From Peptoniphilus_A sp001811425 (lineage in GTDB: Bacteria > Bacillota > Clostridia > Tissierellales > Peptoniphilaceae): a stretch of DNA of 64,000 nucleotides. A program made the position numbers and the translations under genes. Each line of letters begins with the position of its first letter. Position 1 is the first letter of the stretch. The notes beneath the pieces are model-generated. The model did no database searches, had not been told where the DNA came from, and was given only the letters and a program-made list of their open reading frames with translations. Positions 1-8,359 of this stretch are shown in pieces. The stretch covers positions 18,817-82,816 of the forward strand of contig NZ_KV804738.1 in assembly GCF_001811425.1 (NCBI RefSeq), read 5' to 3'.

Positions 1-75
1 AACATAACAAAACCTCCTTAGTTAGAAATTCATACTTTCTAACTAAATTATATTTTCTTCTGAGAAAAAAGTCAA
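1..75 (-). promoter_or_regulatory. Promoter, palindromic operator and RBS of a gene leaving the window on the left
   Basis: Read on the minus strand there is TTGACT (70-75), a 17-nt spacer and TATAAT (47-52), then a perfect inverted repeat with 11-nt arms and a 7-nt spacer (18-46) at the expected transcript start, then AAGGAGG and an ATG at 5-3. Only the first codon and a half of the gene lies inside the window, so its product is unknown. The palindrome over the start region suggests a repressor, possibly the gene's own product (inference). Confidence 0.6.
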
Positions 76-148
76 GTGGAGAGTAAAGTTGATAGAATGA
101 GAGTAAGTAGTTATAGTATAGTTAAAATAGCAAAAGAATAATTAAAAG

Positions 149-182
149 AGCCTTGGAGATTTAATCTTCGAGGCTTTCTTTA
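149..182 (+). terminator. Rho-independent terminator
   Basis: A 12-bp stem (149-160 with 164-175, two G-U pairs, 3-nt loop) is followed by TTTCTTT. It ends transcription arriving from the left just before the HNH gene. No gene that it would terminate is visible between 76 and 148. Confidence 0.65.
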
Positions 183-194
183 TGGAGTGATAAA

Positions 195-551
195 GTGCCA
201 ACAAAACCTAAGAAACCATGTTCACATCCAGGTTGTCCAGAGTTAGTTGATGGACGATTCTGTAAGAAACATGAGAAAGAATATAACAAAAGCTATGAAA
301 AATATAAAAGAGATCCTAAAACTCATAAGCGTTATGGAAAAGCTTGGAGAGTTATAAGGAAAAGATACGTAGCAGAGCATCCACTTTGTGAGATGTGTTT
401 AAAAGAGAATAGAATGACAAAGGTAGAGGAAGTACATCACATACTTCCTCTTTCTCGTGGTGGAACTAATGACGAAGACAATCTTATGAGTCTTTGTAAA
501 TCTTGTCACTCAAAGATTCATGCAAAGAGTGGAGATAGGTTTGGAGGATAG
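195..551 (+). CDS. Phage HNH endonuclease
   Basis: This 118-residue protein starts with GTG behind GGAGTGAT. The C-terminal half carries the HNH fold: two CxxC zinc pairs (CEMC, CKSC), the His-His of VHHILPL, a central Asn in the DEDN segment and the final His of SCHSKIHA. The N-terminus has a further Cys/His-rich stretch (about residues 9-27). In HK97-like phages a small HNH protein sits immediately before the small terminase and assists cleavage at cos during packaging. Position and size match that role here (established for the family, inferred for this copy). Confidence 0.9.
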   Translation: MPTKPKKPCSHPGCPELVDGRFCKKHEKEYNKSYEKYKRDPKTHKRYGKAWRVIRKRYVAEHPLCEMCLKENRMTKVEEVHHILPLSRGGTNDEDNLMSLCKSCHSKIHAKSGDRFGG

Positions 552-679
552 TTTTACGTGGGGAGGGGGAGTCGTTATCTTAAAAGCTGATTTCCCTACC
601 AACGGTGCCGCCCTCTCACGCACAAAAAAACAGGTTCAAAGGGCCTATTAAAGAAAATAATAAAATAGGAGGTGATACT
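552..679 (+). other. Spacer between HNH and small terminase, candidate cos region
   Basis: A G-rich tract (GTGGGGAGGGGGAG, about 557-570) and a C-rich tract (CCGCCCTCTC, about 609-618) flank an AT-rich core, unlike the rest of the AT-rich locus. In cos phages with an HNH-terS-terL order the cohesive-end site lies here. No cut site can be assigned from sequence alone. A GTG at 605 opens the terminase frame early, but it has no ribosome site. Confidence 0.35.
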
Positions 680-1252
680 ATCGCTAAAGACGGAACATAC
701 AGAGGTGGAAGAAGAGTAAAAGCAGGAGGGAAACCACAGCCTGCTGCTGAAAAAATAGAAAAAGGTAAAAAAGTAGAAATACTAATGAATGATATTCCAA
801 CATTCACTCCAGAAGAAATAGATGCAGTTGACTTACCAGATGGAGCAGTTCTTGATGGAACAGATATGCCAACACCTAGTGATTATCTATCTGCAAAGCA
901 AAAGAATGGTATACCACTTGGTGCTGATGAAATATATAAAGAGACTTGGTCTTGGTTAAAACAGAGAAACTGTGAGAACTTAGTTAATCCAAGATTGCTA
1001 GAATCCTATTCCCAGGCTTTTGCAAGATACATCCAATGTGAAGAGGCAATAAGTCAATTTGGACTTTTAGGAAAGCATCCTACTACAGGAGGAGTTATTG
1101 CATCTCCATTTGTACAGATGTCTAGTCAGTTTCAAAAGACAGCTAATCTTTTATGGTACGAGATTTATGACATCGTAAAAGAAAACTGCACTGAAGTTTA
1201 TGAAGACTACGGAGAAGATATGATGGAAAAATTACTAAGACAGAGGAGGTAA
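605..1252 (+). CDS. Phage terminase small subunit (P27 family)
   Basis: This is the DNA-recognition subunit of the packaging motor and acts with the large terminase encoded at 4469. The sequence after residue 26 (AKDGTYRGGRRVKAG) looks like a typical P27 N-terminus, and the helical C-terminal half fits the family. The only strong ribosome site, AGGAGGTGAT (667-676), points to ATC at 680-682, a non-canonical start. The GTG at 605 lacks an RBS and would add 25 atypical residues. The true protein is therefore probably about 190 residues. It is followed after 5 nt by the SAM synthetase-like gene. Confidence 0.82.
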   Translation: MPPSHAQKNRFKGPIKENNKIGGDTIAKDGTYRGGRRVKAGGKPQPAAEKIEKGKKVEILMNDIPTFTPEEIDAVDLPDGAVLDGTDMPTPSDYLSAKQKNGIPLGADEIYKETWSWLKQRNCENLVNPRLLESYSQAFARYIQCEEAISQFGLLGKHPTTGGVIASPFVQMSSQFQKTANLLWYEIYDIVKENCTEVYEDYGEDMMEKLLRQRR

Positions 1253-1257
1253 TTATA

Positions 1258-2040
1258 TTGTTTGAAAAAGTAAATCCAAAGCACCCTGATAAACAGGCAG
1301 ATTGTATTGCAGGTGCAATTGTAGATTTAGCATATAAGGAAAAAGATAATCCTAAAATAGCAGTTGAAGTTTTGCTGGGGCATGGAAATTGTCATGTAAT
1401 TATTGAAACGGACTGCAATCTAAATAAGAAAGAAATTGAAACAGCAATTAAGAGGATAGCTGGAGATGTCAAAGTAGATATTAAAATTGTAGAACAGGAT
1501 ATCCACCTATCAAAGAATCAAAAAGAAAAGATAAGATGTGGTGACAATGGAATCTTTAAGGGAGTACCTACATCTGAAGAAGAAAAGAAACTGTCTTTAA
1601 TTGCTCATGAAATCTATTCTAATTATCCTTACGATGGGAAGTACATTCTTGGTGGAGATAAACTCATCATCTGCCAATCTAATGTATCTACAGAAATCTT
1701 AAAATCTATTTATCCAAGAGCAATCGTAAATCCATTAGGGGATTGGACTGGAGGATTTAATGTTGATACTGGAGCGACCAATAGAAAACTCGGCTCTGAT
1801 ATGGGAAGAGCAGTAACTGGTGGAGGACTTCATGGTAAAGACCTATCCAAGGCTGACGTATCAGTTAATATTTATGCCCACCTAAAGGCACAAGAAGAGA
1901 AAAGAGAGATTGAATTATCCTGTGCAATCGGAGATGAAACTGTTGATGGTAGACCATATTCTGAAATTGTAGAAATAGCTAGAAACTATATTAATTCTAT
2001 TGGTGGTTTTGAGGAATTTGCTAAGTGGGGGCTCATCTAA
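1258..2040 (+). CDS. Phage S-adenosylmethionine synthetase-like protein
   Basis: It likely makes S-adenosylmethionine from methionine and ATP. The 260 residues contain an N-terminal HPDK signature (residues 8-11), a GHGN segment, a GDWTGGFNVDTGATNRK loop and a GGGLHGKDLSKAD motif near residue 195, all matching conserved MetK sites. Cellular MetK is about 390 residues, so this is a compact version lacking part of the middle domain. The start is TTG behind AGAGGAGG. It overlaps the next gene, a DNA methyltransferase that uses the same cofactor, which suggests the pair supplies and uses SAM during infection (inference). Confidence 0.82.
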   Translation: MFEKVNPKHPDKQADCIAGAIVDLAYKEKDNPKIAVEVLLGHGNCHVIIETDCNLNKKEIETAIKRIAGDVKVDIKIVEQDIHLSKNQKEKIRCGDNGIFKGVPTSEEEKKLSLIAHEIYSNYPYDGKYILGGDKLIICQSNVSTEILKSIYPRAIVNPLGDWTGGFNVDTGATNRKLGSDMGRAVTGGGLHGKDLSKADVSVNIYAHLKAQEEKREIELSCAIGDETVDGRPYSEIVEIARNYINSIGGFEEFAKWGLI

Positions 2041-3290
2041 TGAAAGAAGGACTATTACAATATGAATTAAAAAATGTAGATGAACTCATCCCATATATTA
2101 ATAATGCTAGAACGCATACTGACGAACAAATTAATAAGGTAGCTGCATCTATAAAAGAATTTGGATTTTTAAATCCTATCTTAATTTCAGATGAGAATGT
2201 TATTACAGCAGGACATTGCAGACTTCTAGCGGCTAAGAAACTAGGACTAAAGAAAGTTCCATGTATTTTAGAAAATCATCTCACAGAGGGACAAAGAAAA
2301 GCTTATGTTCTTGCTGATAATAAGTTAAGTTTAGATGCTGGCTGGGATGAAGAACTATTGAGAGTTGAAATTGAATCCCTAGAAGATTATGGATTTAATG
2401 TAGAGCTTACAGGATTTTCAACTGAAGAATTATCTTCGCTCTTTGACCTTGGTGTAGAGGCTGAAGAAGATGACTTTGATGTTGAAGAAGAACTTAAAAA
2501 GCCTATTTTTTCCAAGGAAGGAGATATTTGGACTCTAGGTCGACATAAAGTTATTTGTGGTGATTCTACTCTATGGGATACTTTTGAAAAGTTACTAGGC
2601 GAAACTAAGGTCAATTTAGTATGTACCGATGCACCATATTTTGTTGAATTAAAAAATAAATCGGGAACGATTAAAAATGACAACTTAAATGATAAAGAGG
2701 CCTATGAATTTTTAATGAAGGTCTTTACAAACTTTAAAGACGCAATGGCTAAGGATGCATCAATTTATGAATTCTATGCAACTATGAAAGCTAGAGTTTT
2801 CTATGATGCTTTTGAAGATGCAGGCTTTAAAGTTGGTGCAGGGCTTATTTGGAAAAAACCAAGAGCTCCTTTCATGAGAACAGATTGGAAATTTAATATG
2901 GAGCCTATTATATTTGGTTGGAGAAAAGATGGAAAACATAACTGGTATGGAGATCAAAAACAAACAGCAGTCTTTGAATTTGATGGAATCAAAGATTCAG
3001 AAAAAGAAGGATGTGGTCATCCATCATCAAAACCAGTACCTCTCATTGCCTATCTAATTAAACAATCTACACAAACGAATGGATTAGTCCTTGATGGATT
3101 TTTAGGAAGTGCATCGACTCTGATTGCTTGTGAAGAACTAAATAGAATTTGTTATGGTATAGAAATAGAGCCTAAATTTGTTGATGTAGCAGTAAAAAGA
3201 TATTTGAATTTAGTGGGTAGTGACGAAGAAATAAACTTATTAAGGGATGGAAAAAAATATAAGTATGAAGATGTTATTAATCTGACTTGA
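2040..3290 (+). CDS. ParB-domain DNA adenine/cytosine-N4 methyltransferase
   Basis: A two-domain phage methyltransferase of 416 residues. Residues about 8-90 form a ParB/sulfiredoxin-like domain (ITAGHCRLLAAKKLG). The remainder is an N6/N4 amino-methyltransferase with motif IV in the form TDAPYF rather than the usual DPPY, and a C-terminal motif I region (LDGFLGSASTLIACEE). The ATG at 2040 overlaps the TAA of the SAM synthetase gene. It probably methylates phage or host DNA, perhaps to evade restriction. Target sequence unknown. Confidence 0.88.
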   Translation: MKEGLLQYELKNVDELIPYINNARTHTDEQINKVAASIKEFGFLNPILISDENVITAGHCRLLAAKKLGLKKVPCILENHLTEGQRKAYVLADNKLSLDAGWDEELLRVEIESLEDYGFNVELTGFSTEELSSLFDLGVEAEEDDFDVEEELKKPIFSKEGDIWTLGRHKVICGDSTLWDTFEKLLGETKVNLVCTDAPYFVELKNKSGTIKNDNLNDKEAYEFLMKVFTNFKDAMAKDASIYEFYATMKARVFYDAFEDAGFKVGAGLIWKKPRAPFMRTDWKFNMEPIIFGWRKDGKHNWYGDQKQTAVFEFDGIKDSEKEGCGHPSSKPVPLIAYLIKQSTQTNGLVLDGFLGSASTLIACEELNRICYGIEIEPKFVDVAVKRYLNLVGSDEEINLLRDGKKYKYEDVINLT

Positions 3291-3333
3291 TATAAATCAG
3301 TATTTGAGTGATATATGTATGTGAGGTGATTAG

Positions 3334-3549
3334 ATGATTTCAAGGGAAATTATACAAAAATTAAAAGAGACGTATCCAGTAGGTACAAGAGTAAAACTAA
3401 TCCAAATGGAAGATGACCAAGCACCTCCAGTTGGAACCTTAGGCACAGTTTATGGGGTGGATGCCATTGGATCAATCCTAGTAAAATGGGATAATGGTTC
3501 GATGTTAAATGTAATTTTTAGGGAAGATATAATTGAAAAATCTAAATAA
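3334..3549 (+). CDS. DUF4314-family small protein
   Basis: This 71-residue protein with GTRVKLIQMEDDQAPPVGTLGTVYGVD looks like the DUF4314 family, a small SH3-like beta-barrel common in clostridial phages and conjugative elements. A GAGGTG ribosome site precedes the ATG. The function is unknown. It ends the leftmost packaging operon, and a new promoter follows directly. Confidence 0.7.
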   Translation: MISREIIQKLKETYPVGTRVKLIQMEDDQAPPVGTLGTVYGVDAIGSILVKWDNGSMLNVIFREDIIEKSK

Positions 3550-3564
3550 ATAACCATATATTGC

Positions 3565-3601
3565 TTGACTATTCCTCTATTGTACGGGAATATGTGTACA
3601 A
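3565..3601 (+). promoter_or_regulatory. Promoter with TTGTAC-N10-GTACAA operator (copy 1)
   Basis: TTGACT (3565-3570), 17-nt spacer, GAATAT (3588-3593). A perfect inverted repeat TTGTAC (3580-3585) and GTACAA (3596-3601) straddles the -10 box. The same arrangement recurs at 4023-4059, and the left half with the same TACGGGAATAT core recurs at 30101-30129. Confidence 0.65.
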
Positions 3602-3621
3602 CAAAAGAGGAGGAACGAAAA

Positions 3622-3990
3622 ATGAAAAAGATTGAATTGTTAGAAAACATTAAAGAAAAAGAAGAATTTGAAGAAAATAGAATCAGCTACAGGTTTTATT
3701 GGGCATATAGAGAATCCCAAAGGATAGGTCGAGACATCATAAACTTTGATGACATTGGATTTGAAAATAATCACGAAGATATGATAGAGAATCTTGAAAG
3801 ATTTGGGATACAAGAATTTACAATTTCCGACCAGTCAACAGGACTTATGAAAGGGTTAAAAAGCTTTAAAAGAAAAGGGTACTTTCCTATAGACTTAATT
3901 GAAATAGATACAGGAAGGACTAATTGGAATTTCAAAGAGAGCAAAGAGGAAAAAGAATATGCACCAGCCCTCCTTTTCAAGAGAAATTAG
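3622..3990 (+). CDS. Hypothetical phage protein
   Basis: A 122-residue soluble, acidic protein starting at ATG behind AGGAGGAACG. I do not recognise a domain. It has a central segment DLIEIDTGRTNWNFKE and no membrane segment. It is driven by its own promoter with the TTGTAC operator. Its neighbour at 4083 has the same promoter type, so the two may be co-regulated. Confidence 0.6.
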   Translation: MKKIELLENIKEKEEFEENRISYRFYWAYRESQRIGRDIINFDDIGFENNHEDMIENLERFGIQEFTISDQSTGLMKGLKSFKRKGYFPIDLIEIDTGRTNWNFKESKEEKEYAPALLFKRN

Positions 3991-4022
3991 AATAAAAATA
4001 GAGAGTTGAGCAAGATAATTGC

Positions 4023-4059
4023 TTGACTTATCTCTAGTTGTACGGGAATATGTGTACAA
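4023..4059 (+). promoter_or_regulatory. Promoter with TTGTAC-N10-GTACAA operator (copy 2)
   Basis: TTGACT (4023-4028), 17-nt spacer, GAATAT (4046-4051), with TTGTAC (4038-4043) and GTACAA (4054-4059) flanking the -10 box. Nearly identical to copy 1 from the -35 box to beyond the -10 box, although the genes that follow are unrelated. Confidence 0.65.
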
Positions 4060-4082
4060 CAAAAGAAAAGGAGAGCATTACC

Positions 4083-4370
4083 ATGAAAAAAGACCTTTTA
4101 GAAAGATTAGAAACAGAAGTTAAAGCTTGCAAAAGATACGCAGAAAACTCAATAAAAAAATCAAAAGAAGGCAAGATTGGAGCAGCCATTAACCTTTTAG
4201 ACATAGCAGGAACAGCAAAGAAATGTGCAGATCAACTTCATGAAGAACTTTGGAAAGAGTCACAAGGAAACCTAAATGAAGAAGAATTTCAACTTTTTGC
4301 AGAATCAGAAACACTAGAAAGAGAACTTAAAAAAGCTTACAAAGAATTAAACACAGCAAGACAAAGATAA
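4083..4370 (+). CDS. Small helical phage protein
   Basis: A 95-residue, lysine- and glutamate-rich protein predicted to be largely alpha-helical. The start ATG follows AAAGGAGAGC. I recognise no domain. It lies alone between the second TTGTAC promoter and a hairpin region before the large terminase gene, so it is probably an accessory rather than structural gene. Confidence 0.55.
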   Translation: MKKDLLERLETEVKACKRYAENSIKKSKEGKIGAAINLLDIAGTAKKCADQLHEELWKESQGNLNEEEFQLFAESETLERELKKAYKELNTARQR

Positions 4371-4381
4371 AAATAAAATTC

Positions 4382-4440
4382 CAAATAGAGTTTAGGCTCT
4401 ATTTGTCGTAGTAGAAGTCACAATCAGGTGGCTATTTTTT
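4382..4440 (+). terminator. Two hairpins before terL, second one terminator-like
   Basis: A perfect 9-bp stem (4382-4390 with 4397-4405) is followed by a GTCAC/GTGGC stem (4417-4421 with 4428-4432) and a run of T. The T-rich segment after it resembles the leader before the portal gene (7080-7110), hinting that both descend from one leader. Confidence 0.5.
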
Positions 4441-4468
4441 ATGCCTATTTTTCAAGGAAGGAGGTCAA

Positions 4469-6058
4469 ATGAAATATAAACCAACTAGATTTATGCTTGA
4501 AAGCTCACGTTATGATAAAAACAAAGCAGACTATGCCGTCACCTTTATAGAATGTCTGAAGCATACAAAGGGTAGATGGGCAGGTAAAGATTTCAAGCTT
4601 ATTGACTGGCAAGAAGAAATCATAAGAGACTTATTTGGAATTGTAAAAGATACGGGATATAGACAATTCAATACTGCATATATTGAAATACCAAAGAAGA
4701 TGGGAAAGTCTGAACTTGCAGCTGCTGTAGCACTCCTCCTTACTTGTGGCGATGGAGAAGAAAGAGCAGAAGTTTATGGATGTGCTGCCGATAGACAACA
4801 AGCAACCATTGTCTTTGATGTTGCAGCTGATATGGTAAGAATGTCTCCAGCACTTTCTAAGAGAGTAAAAATTCTAGCGTCTCAAAAGAGGATGATGTAT
4901 AAGCCGACCAATTCTTTCTATCAAGTTCTATCTGCAGAGGCTTATTCCAAACACGGATTTAATATTCATGGTGTGGTCTTTGACGAACTTCATACTCAAC
5001 CTAACAGAAAGTTATTTGATGTCATGACAAAAGGTTCTGGAGATGCAAGAACCCAGCCCTTATATTTTCTTATAACAACAGCTGGAACAGATACCAAATC
5101 AATCTGCTACGAAACGCACCAAAAGGCAGTCGATATTTTGGAAGGTAGAAAAACTGATCCAACTTTTTATCCTGTGATTTATGGAGCAGATAGAGAAGAT
5201 GATTGGACAGATGAAAAAGTATGGCATAAGGCAAATCCCTCTCTAGGAATTACAGTTCCAATAGAAAAAGTAAGACAAGCTTGTGAATCAGCTAAGCAAA
5301 ATCCAACTGAAGAAAATGCCTTCAGACAGTTAAGATTAAATCAGTGGGTCAAGCAAGCGATTAGGTGGATGCCTATGGAAAAATGGGACTTATGTAATTT
5401 TACTGTTAATGAAGAAGAACTAAAAGGTAGAGTTTGCTATGGTGGTCTTGACCTATCAAGCACAACGGATATTACAGCTTTTGTTTTAGTCTTTCCTCCA
5501 ATTGATGAAGATGATAAATATCAAATATTACCCTACTTTTGGTTGCCAGAGGATAACCTCGACCTAAGAGTAAAAAGAGACCATGTGAACTATGACCTAT
5601 GGAAAAAACAAGGCTATATTCAAACTACAGAAGGAAATGTAGTCCACTATGGTTTTATAGAAAAATTTATCGAAGACTTAGGTGAGATTTATAACATTAG
5701 AGAAATTGCCTTTGATAGATGGGGAGCTGTTCAGATGGTTCAAAACTTAGAAGGTATGGGATTTACTGTCGTTCCGTTCGGTCAAGGATTTAAAGATATG
5801 TCTCCACCAACTAAAGAACTCATGAAACTAACCCTTGAAAGGAAAATAGCCCATGGAGGTCATCCAGTTCTAAGGTGGATGATGGATAATATTTTTATAC
5901 GAACAGATCCTGCTGGAAACATTAAGGCAGACAAAGAAAAATCTACAGAAAAGATAGATGGAGTTATTGCCACAATCATGGCTCTTGATAGGGCAATAAG
6001 ATGTGGGAATGATACAAGTGAATCGGTTTATGATGATAGGGGATTGATTGTTTTTTAA
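4469..6058 (+). CDS. terL: Phage terminase large subunit
   Basis: A 529-residue packaging motor. The N-terminal ATPase has a Walker A-like IPKKMGKSE (about residues 73-81) and a Walker B VVFDELH (about 170-176). The C-terminal half has the RNase H-like nuclease with GGLDLSSTTDITA (about 327-339) and a late acidic region. ATG is preceded by GAAGGAGGTC. Length and order are typical of the Terminase_1 (HK97-type) family. It works with the small terminase at 605 and the portal at 7082. Confidence 0.95.
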   Translation: MKYKPTRFMLESSRYDKNKADYAVTFIECLKHTKGRWAGKDFKLIDWQEEIIRDLFGIVKDTGYRQFNTAYIEIPKKMGKSELAAAVALLLTCGDGEERAEVYGCAADRQQATIVFDVAADMVRMSPALSKRVKILASQKRMMYKPTNSFYQVLSAEAYSKHGFNIHGVVFDELHTQPNRKLFDVMTKGSGDARTQPLYFLITTAGTDTKSICYETHQKAVDILEGRKTDPTFYPVIYGADREDDWTDEKVWHKANPSLGITVPIEKVRQACESAKQNPTEENAFRQLRLNQWVKQAIRWMPMEKWDLCNFTVNEEELKGRVCYGGLDLSSTTDITAFVLVFPPIDEDDKYQILPYFWLPEDNLDLRVKRDHVNYDLWKKQGYIQTTEGNVVHYGFIEKFIEDLGEIYNIREIAFDRWGAVQMVQNLEGMGFTVVPFGQGFKDMSPPTKELMKLTLERKIAHGGHPVLRWMMDNIFIRTDPAGNIKADKEKSTEKIDGVIATIMALDRAIRCGNDTSESVYDDRGLIVF

Positions 6059-6158
6059 TATCTCTTAGCATTATTCCTAAAACTGGCATATTCCATTCCG
6101 ATACTCTTGACATTATTCCGATGAAATAATAACATAAATTATGAATAGGAGGAGAGTT

Positions 6159-7055
6159 ATGTTTACAGGAGTAAGCGAAATTGCAAAAAAATGGGGCATA
6201 TCAGAAAGAAGAGTTAGAATTTTATGCAGTGAAGGAAGAATTCCCAATGCATATAAAGAAGGTAAAATATGGAAAATTCCATCAAATGCAATAAAGCCGA
6301 CAGATGAAAGATTTACAAAGCCTAAAACTCTTCTTCCAATAATTGATGAAAAATTAGCAAAATTAAATACTCTAAGACCTCTTACAGAGGGAGAGGTTGC
6401 AAGGCTTTTAGAAGATTTCATGATTGAATACACATATAATACGAATGCGATTGAAGGAAACACTCTTACTTTAAGAGAAACAGATATGGTTCTTAGAGGG
6501 CTTACTATTGATAAAAAACCATTGAAAGATCATATAGAAGCGGTTTCTCATAAAGAAGCTTTTTACTTTGTTGTAGATTTAGTTAAAGAAAATAGAGAAT
6601 TGACAGAGAGTCTAATAAAGCAAATTCATTATCTTGTATTAGGAGATAAAAAAGAAGATAGGGGAGTTTACAGAAAAGTTCCTGTTCGTATAATGGGTGC
6701 AAGTCATGAACCTGTGCAACCATATTTAATTGAGCCCAAAATGGAGGAACTTTTAATAAATTATAAAGCATCAAGTGAGCATATTATAACTAAACTTGCA
6801 AAATTTCATATAGAGTTCGAGGGGATTCATCCTTTTATTGATGGAAATGGAAGGACTGGCAGACTTTTAGTTAATCTCGAACTTATGAAAGAGGGTATTC
6901 CACCGATAGATATTAAATTTACCGACAGAATAAAATATTATGAGGCATTTGATGAATATCACGTAAAAAATAACTTGAGCGAAATGGAAAGCTTATTTGC
7001 GTCTTATGTTAATGAAAGGTTAGATGAGTATCTAGGAATACTTGAAATAAAATAA
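6159..7055 (+). CDS. Fic-family protein with N-terminal winged-helix domain
   Basis: A likely AMP-transferase of 298 residues. Residues 1-45 form a MerR/excisionase-like helix-turn-helix (VSEIAKKWGISERRVRILC). Residues 95-101 (TNAIEGN) match the inhibitory (S/T)xxxE(G/N) motif. The catalytic core HPFIDGNGRTGR (224-235) is intact. Family knowledge: such Fic proteins AMPylate targets and are held inactive by the inhibitory helix. The gene sits between terL and portal, which are normally adjacent, so it is an inserted extra gene, perhaps anti-phage or host-modulating (inference). The ATG at 6159 follows AGGAGGAG. Confidence 0.9.
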   Translation: MFTGVSEIAKKWGISERRVRILCSEGRIPNAYKEGKIWKIPSNAIKPTDERFTKPKTLLPIIDEKLAKLNTLRPLTEGEVARLLEDFMIEYTYNTNAIEGNTLTLRETDMVLRGLTIDKKPLKDHIEAVSHKEAFYFVVDLVKENRELTESLIKQIHYLVLGDKKEDRGVYRKVPVRIMGASHEPVQPYLIEPKMEELLINYKASSEHIITKLAKFHIEFEGIHPFIDGNGRTGRLLVNLELMKEGIPPIDIKFTDRIKYYEAFDEYHVKNNLSEMESLFASYVNERLDEYLGILEIK

Positions 7056-7064
7056 ATTATATTT

Positions 7065-7092
7065 AGCACTCTTTTAGATGAGTGCTATTTTT
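7065..7092 (+). terminator. Hairpin terminator after the Fic gene
   Basis: AGCACTC (7065-7071) pairs with GAGTGCT (7080-7086) and is followed by ATTTTTAT. It insulates the Fic gene from the portal gene or attenuates read-through. Confidence 0.6.
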
Positions 7093-8359
7093 ATACCTAC
7101 TTTTAGGAGGTGGCAATATAAACATTTTAAACTTAATATTCAAGTCAAGAGACAAACCTAAAGACGGGGAGAGGATATCTTCATCGTCTTTTTTATTTGG
7201 GAGAACAACAGCAGGAAGGAATGTCAACGAATTTACTGCTATGCAAATGACAGCAGTTTATTCGTGCGTGAGAGTTCTTGCTGAAACCTTAGCAGGACTT
7301 CCTCTCCATTTATATAAAAGAGGAGACCAAAATTCAAAGGAAAAAGCAAAAGACCATGCCATATATTTTCTTTTGCACGATGAGCCAAATACTGAGATGA
7401 CTTCATTTGTATTTAGAGAAACACTAATGACCCATTTATTACTTTGGGGTAATGCCTATGCTCAGATAATTCGTAATGGAAGAAATGAGGTTATTGGCCT
7501 CTATCCACTAATGCCAAACAAAATGACTGTTATAAGAAGTGAAGATGGAGAAATCTTCTATAAATACAATCACAAATCTGAAGAAGTTTATCTTTTAAAA
7601 GAAGATGTCCTTCATATACCAGGACTTGGTTTTGATGGACTCATAGGATACTCGCCAATTACAATGGCTAAAAATGCCATTGGTATGGCTATGGCTTGTG
7701 AAGATTATGGAGCGTCATTCTTCCAAAATGGAGCACAACCAGGTGGAGTTTTAGAGCATCCAGGAATTATTAAAGACCCAGAAAGAGTTAGAGAGTCATG
7801 GAATGCTGCCTTTCAGGGGCCTAAGAACGCCAACAAAGTGGCTGTACTTGAAGAAGGGATGAAATACCAACCTATAGCCATAGCACCAAGTGAGGCCCAG
7901 TTTTTGGAAACAAGAAAGTTTCAGTTAAATGAGATAGCAAGGATATTCAGAATACCACCTCATATGATTGGAGACTTGGAGAAGTCGTCATTTTCAAATA
8001 TAGAACAGCAGTCACTTGAATTTGTTAAATACACTCTCGATCCTTGGATTGTTCGTTGGGAGCAATCCCTAGAAAGAGCACTACTAACAAAGAAAGAAAA
8101 AGAATCCTACTTTATTAAATTTAATCTTGATGGACTTCTAAGAGGGGATTATGAATCAAGAATGAATGGATATGCTGTAGGAAGACAGAATGGTTGGATG
8201 AGCGCAAATGACATAAGAGAATTAGAAAATCTTGATAGGATATCGGCTGAAGAAGGTGGAGATTTATACCTTGTAAATGGAAATATGCTACCACTTGATA
8301 AGGCAGGTAGTTTTTATCAGCAGAAAGGAGAAGTGATAAGTCCTAATGAAGAACAATAA
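7082..8359 (+). CDS. Phage portal protein (HK97 type)
   Basis: The dodecameric ring through which DNA enters the capsid. The body matches the Phage_portal family: TAVYSCVRVLAETLAGLPLHLYK near the N-terminus and the conserved RKFQLNEIARIFRIPPHMIGDLE in the middle. The open frame begins with GTG at 7082, but that codon lies in a hairpin arm and has no RBS. A strong AGGAGG (7105-7110) instead points to ATA at 7118-7120, giving MNILNLIFKSRD, a typical portal N-terminus of about 413 residues. The last codons overlap the protease gene. Confidence 0.92.
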   Translation: MLFLYLLLGGGNINILNLIFKSRDKPKDGERISSSSFLFGRTTAGRNVNEFTAMQMTAVYSCVRVLAETLAGLPLHLYKRGDQNSKEKAKDHAIYFLLHDEPNTEMTSFVFRETLMTHLLLWGNAYAQIIRNGRNEVIGLYPLMPNKMTVIRSEDGEIFYKYNHKSEEVYLLKEDVLHIPGLGFDGLIGYSPITMAKNAIGMAMACEDYGASFFQNGAQPGGVLEHPGIIKDPERVRESWNAAFQGPKNANKVAVLEEGMKYQPIAIAPSEAQFLETRKFQLNEIARIFRIPPHMIGDLEKSSFSNIEQQSLEFVKYTLDPWIVRWEQSLERALLTKKEKESYFIKFNLDGLLRGDYESRMNGYAVGRQNGWMSANDIRELENLDRISAEEGGDLYLVNGNMLPLDKAGSFYQQKGEVISPNEEQ

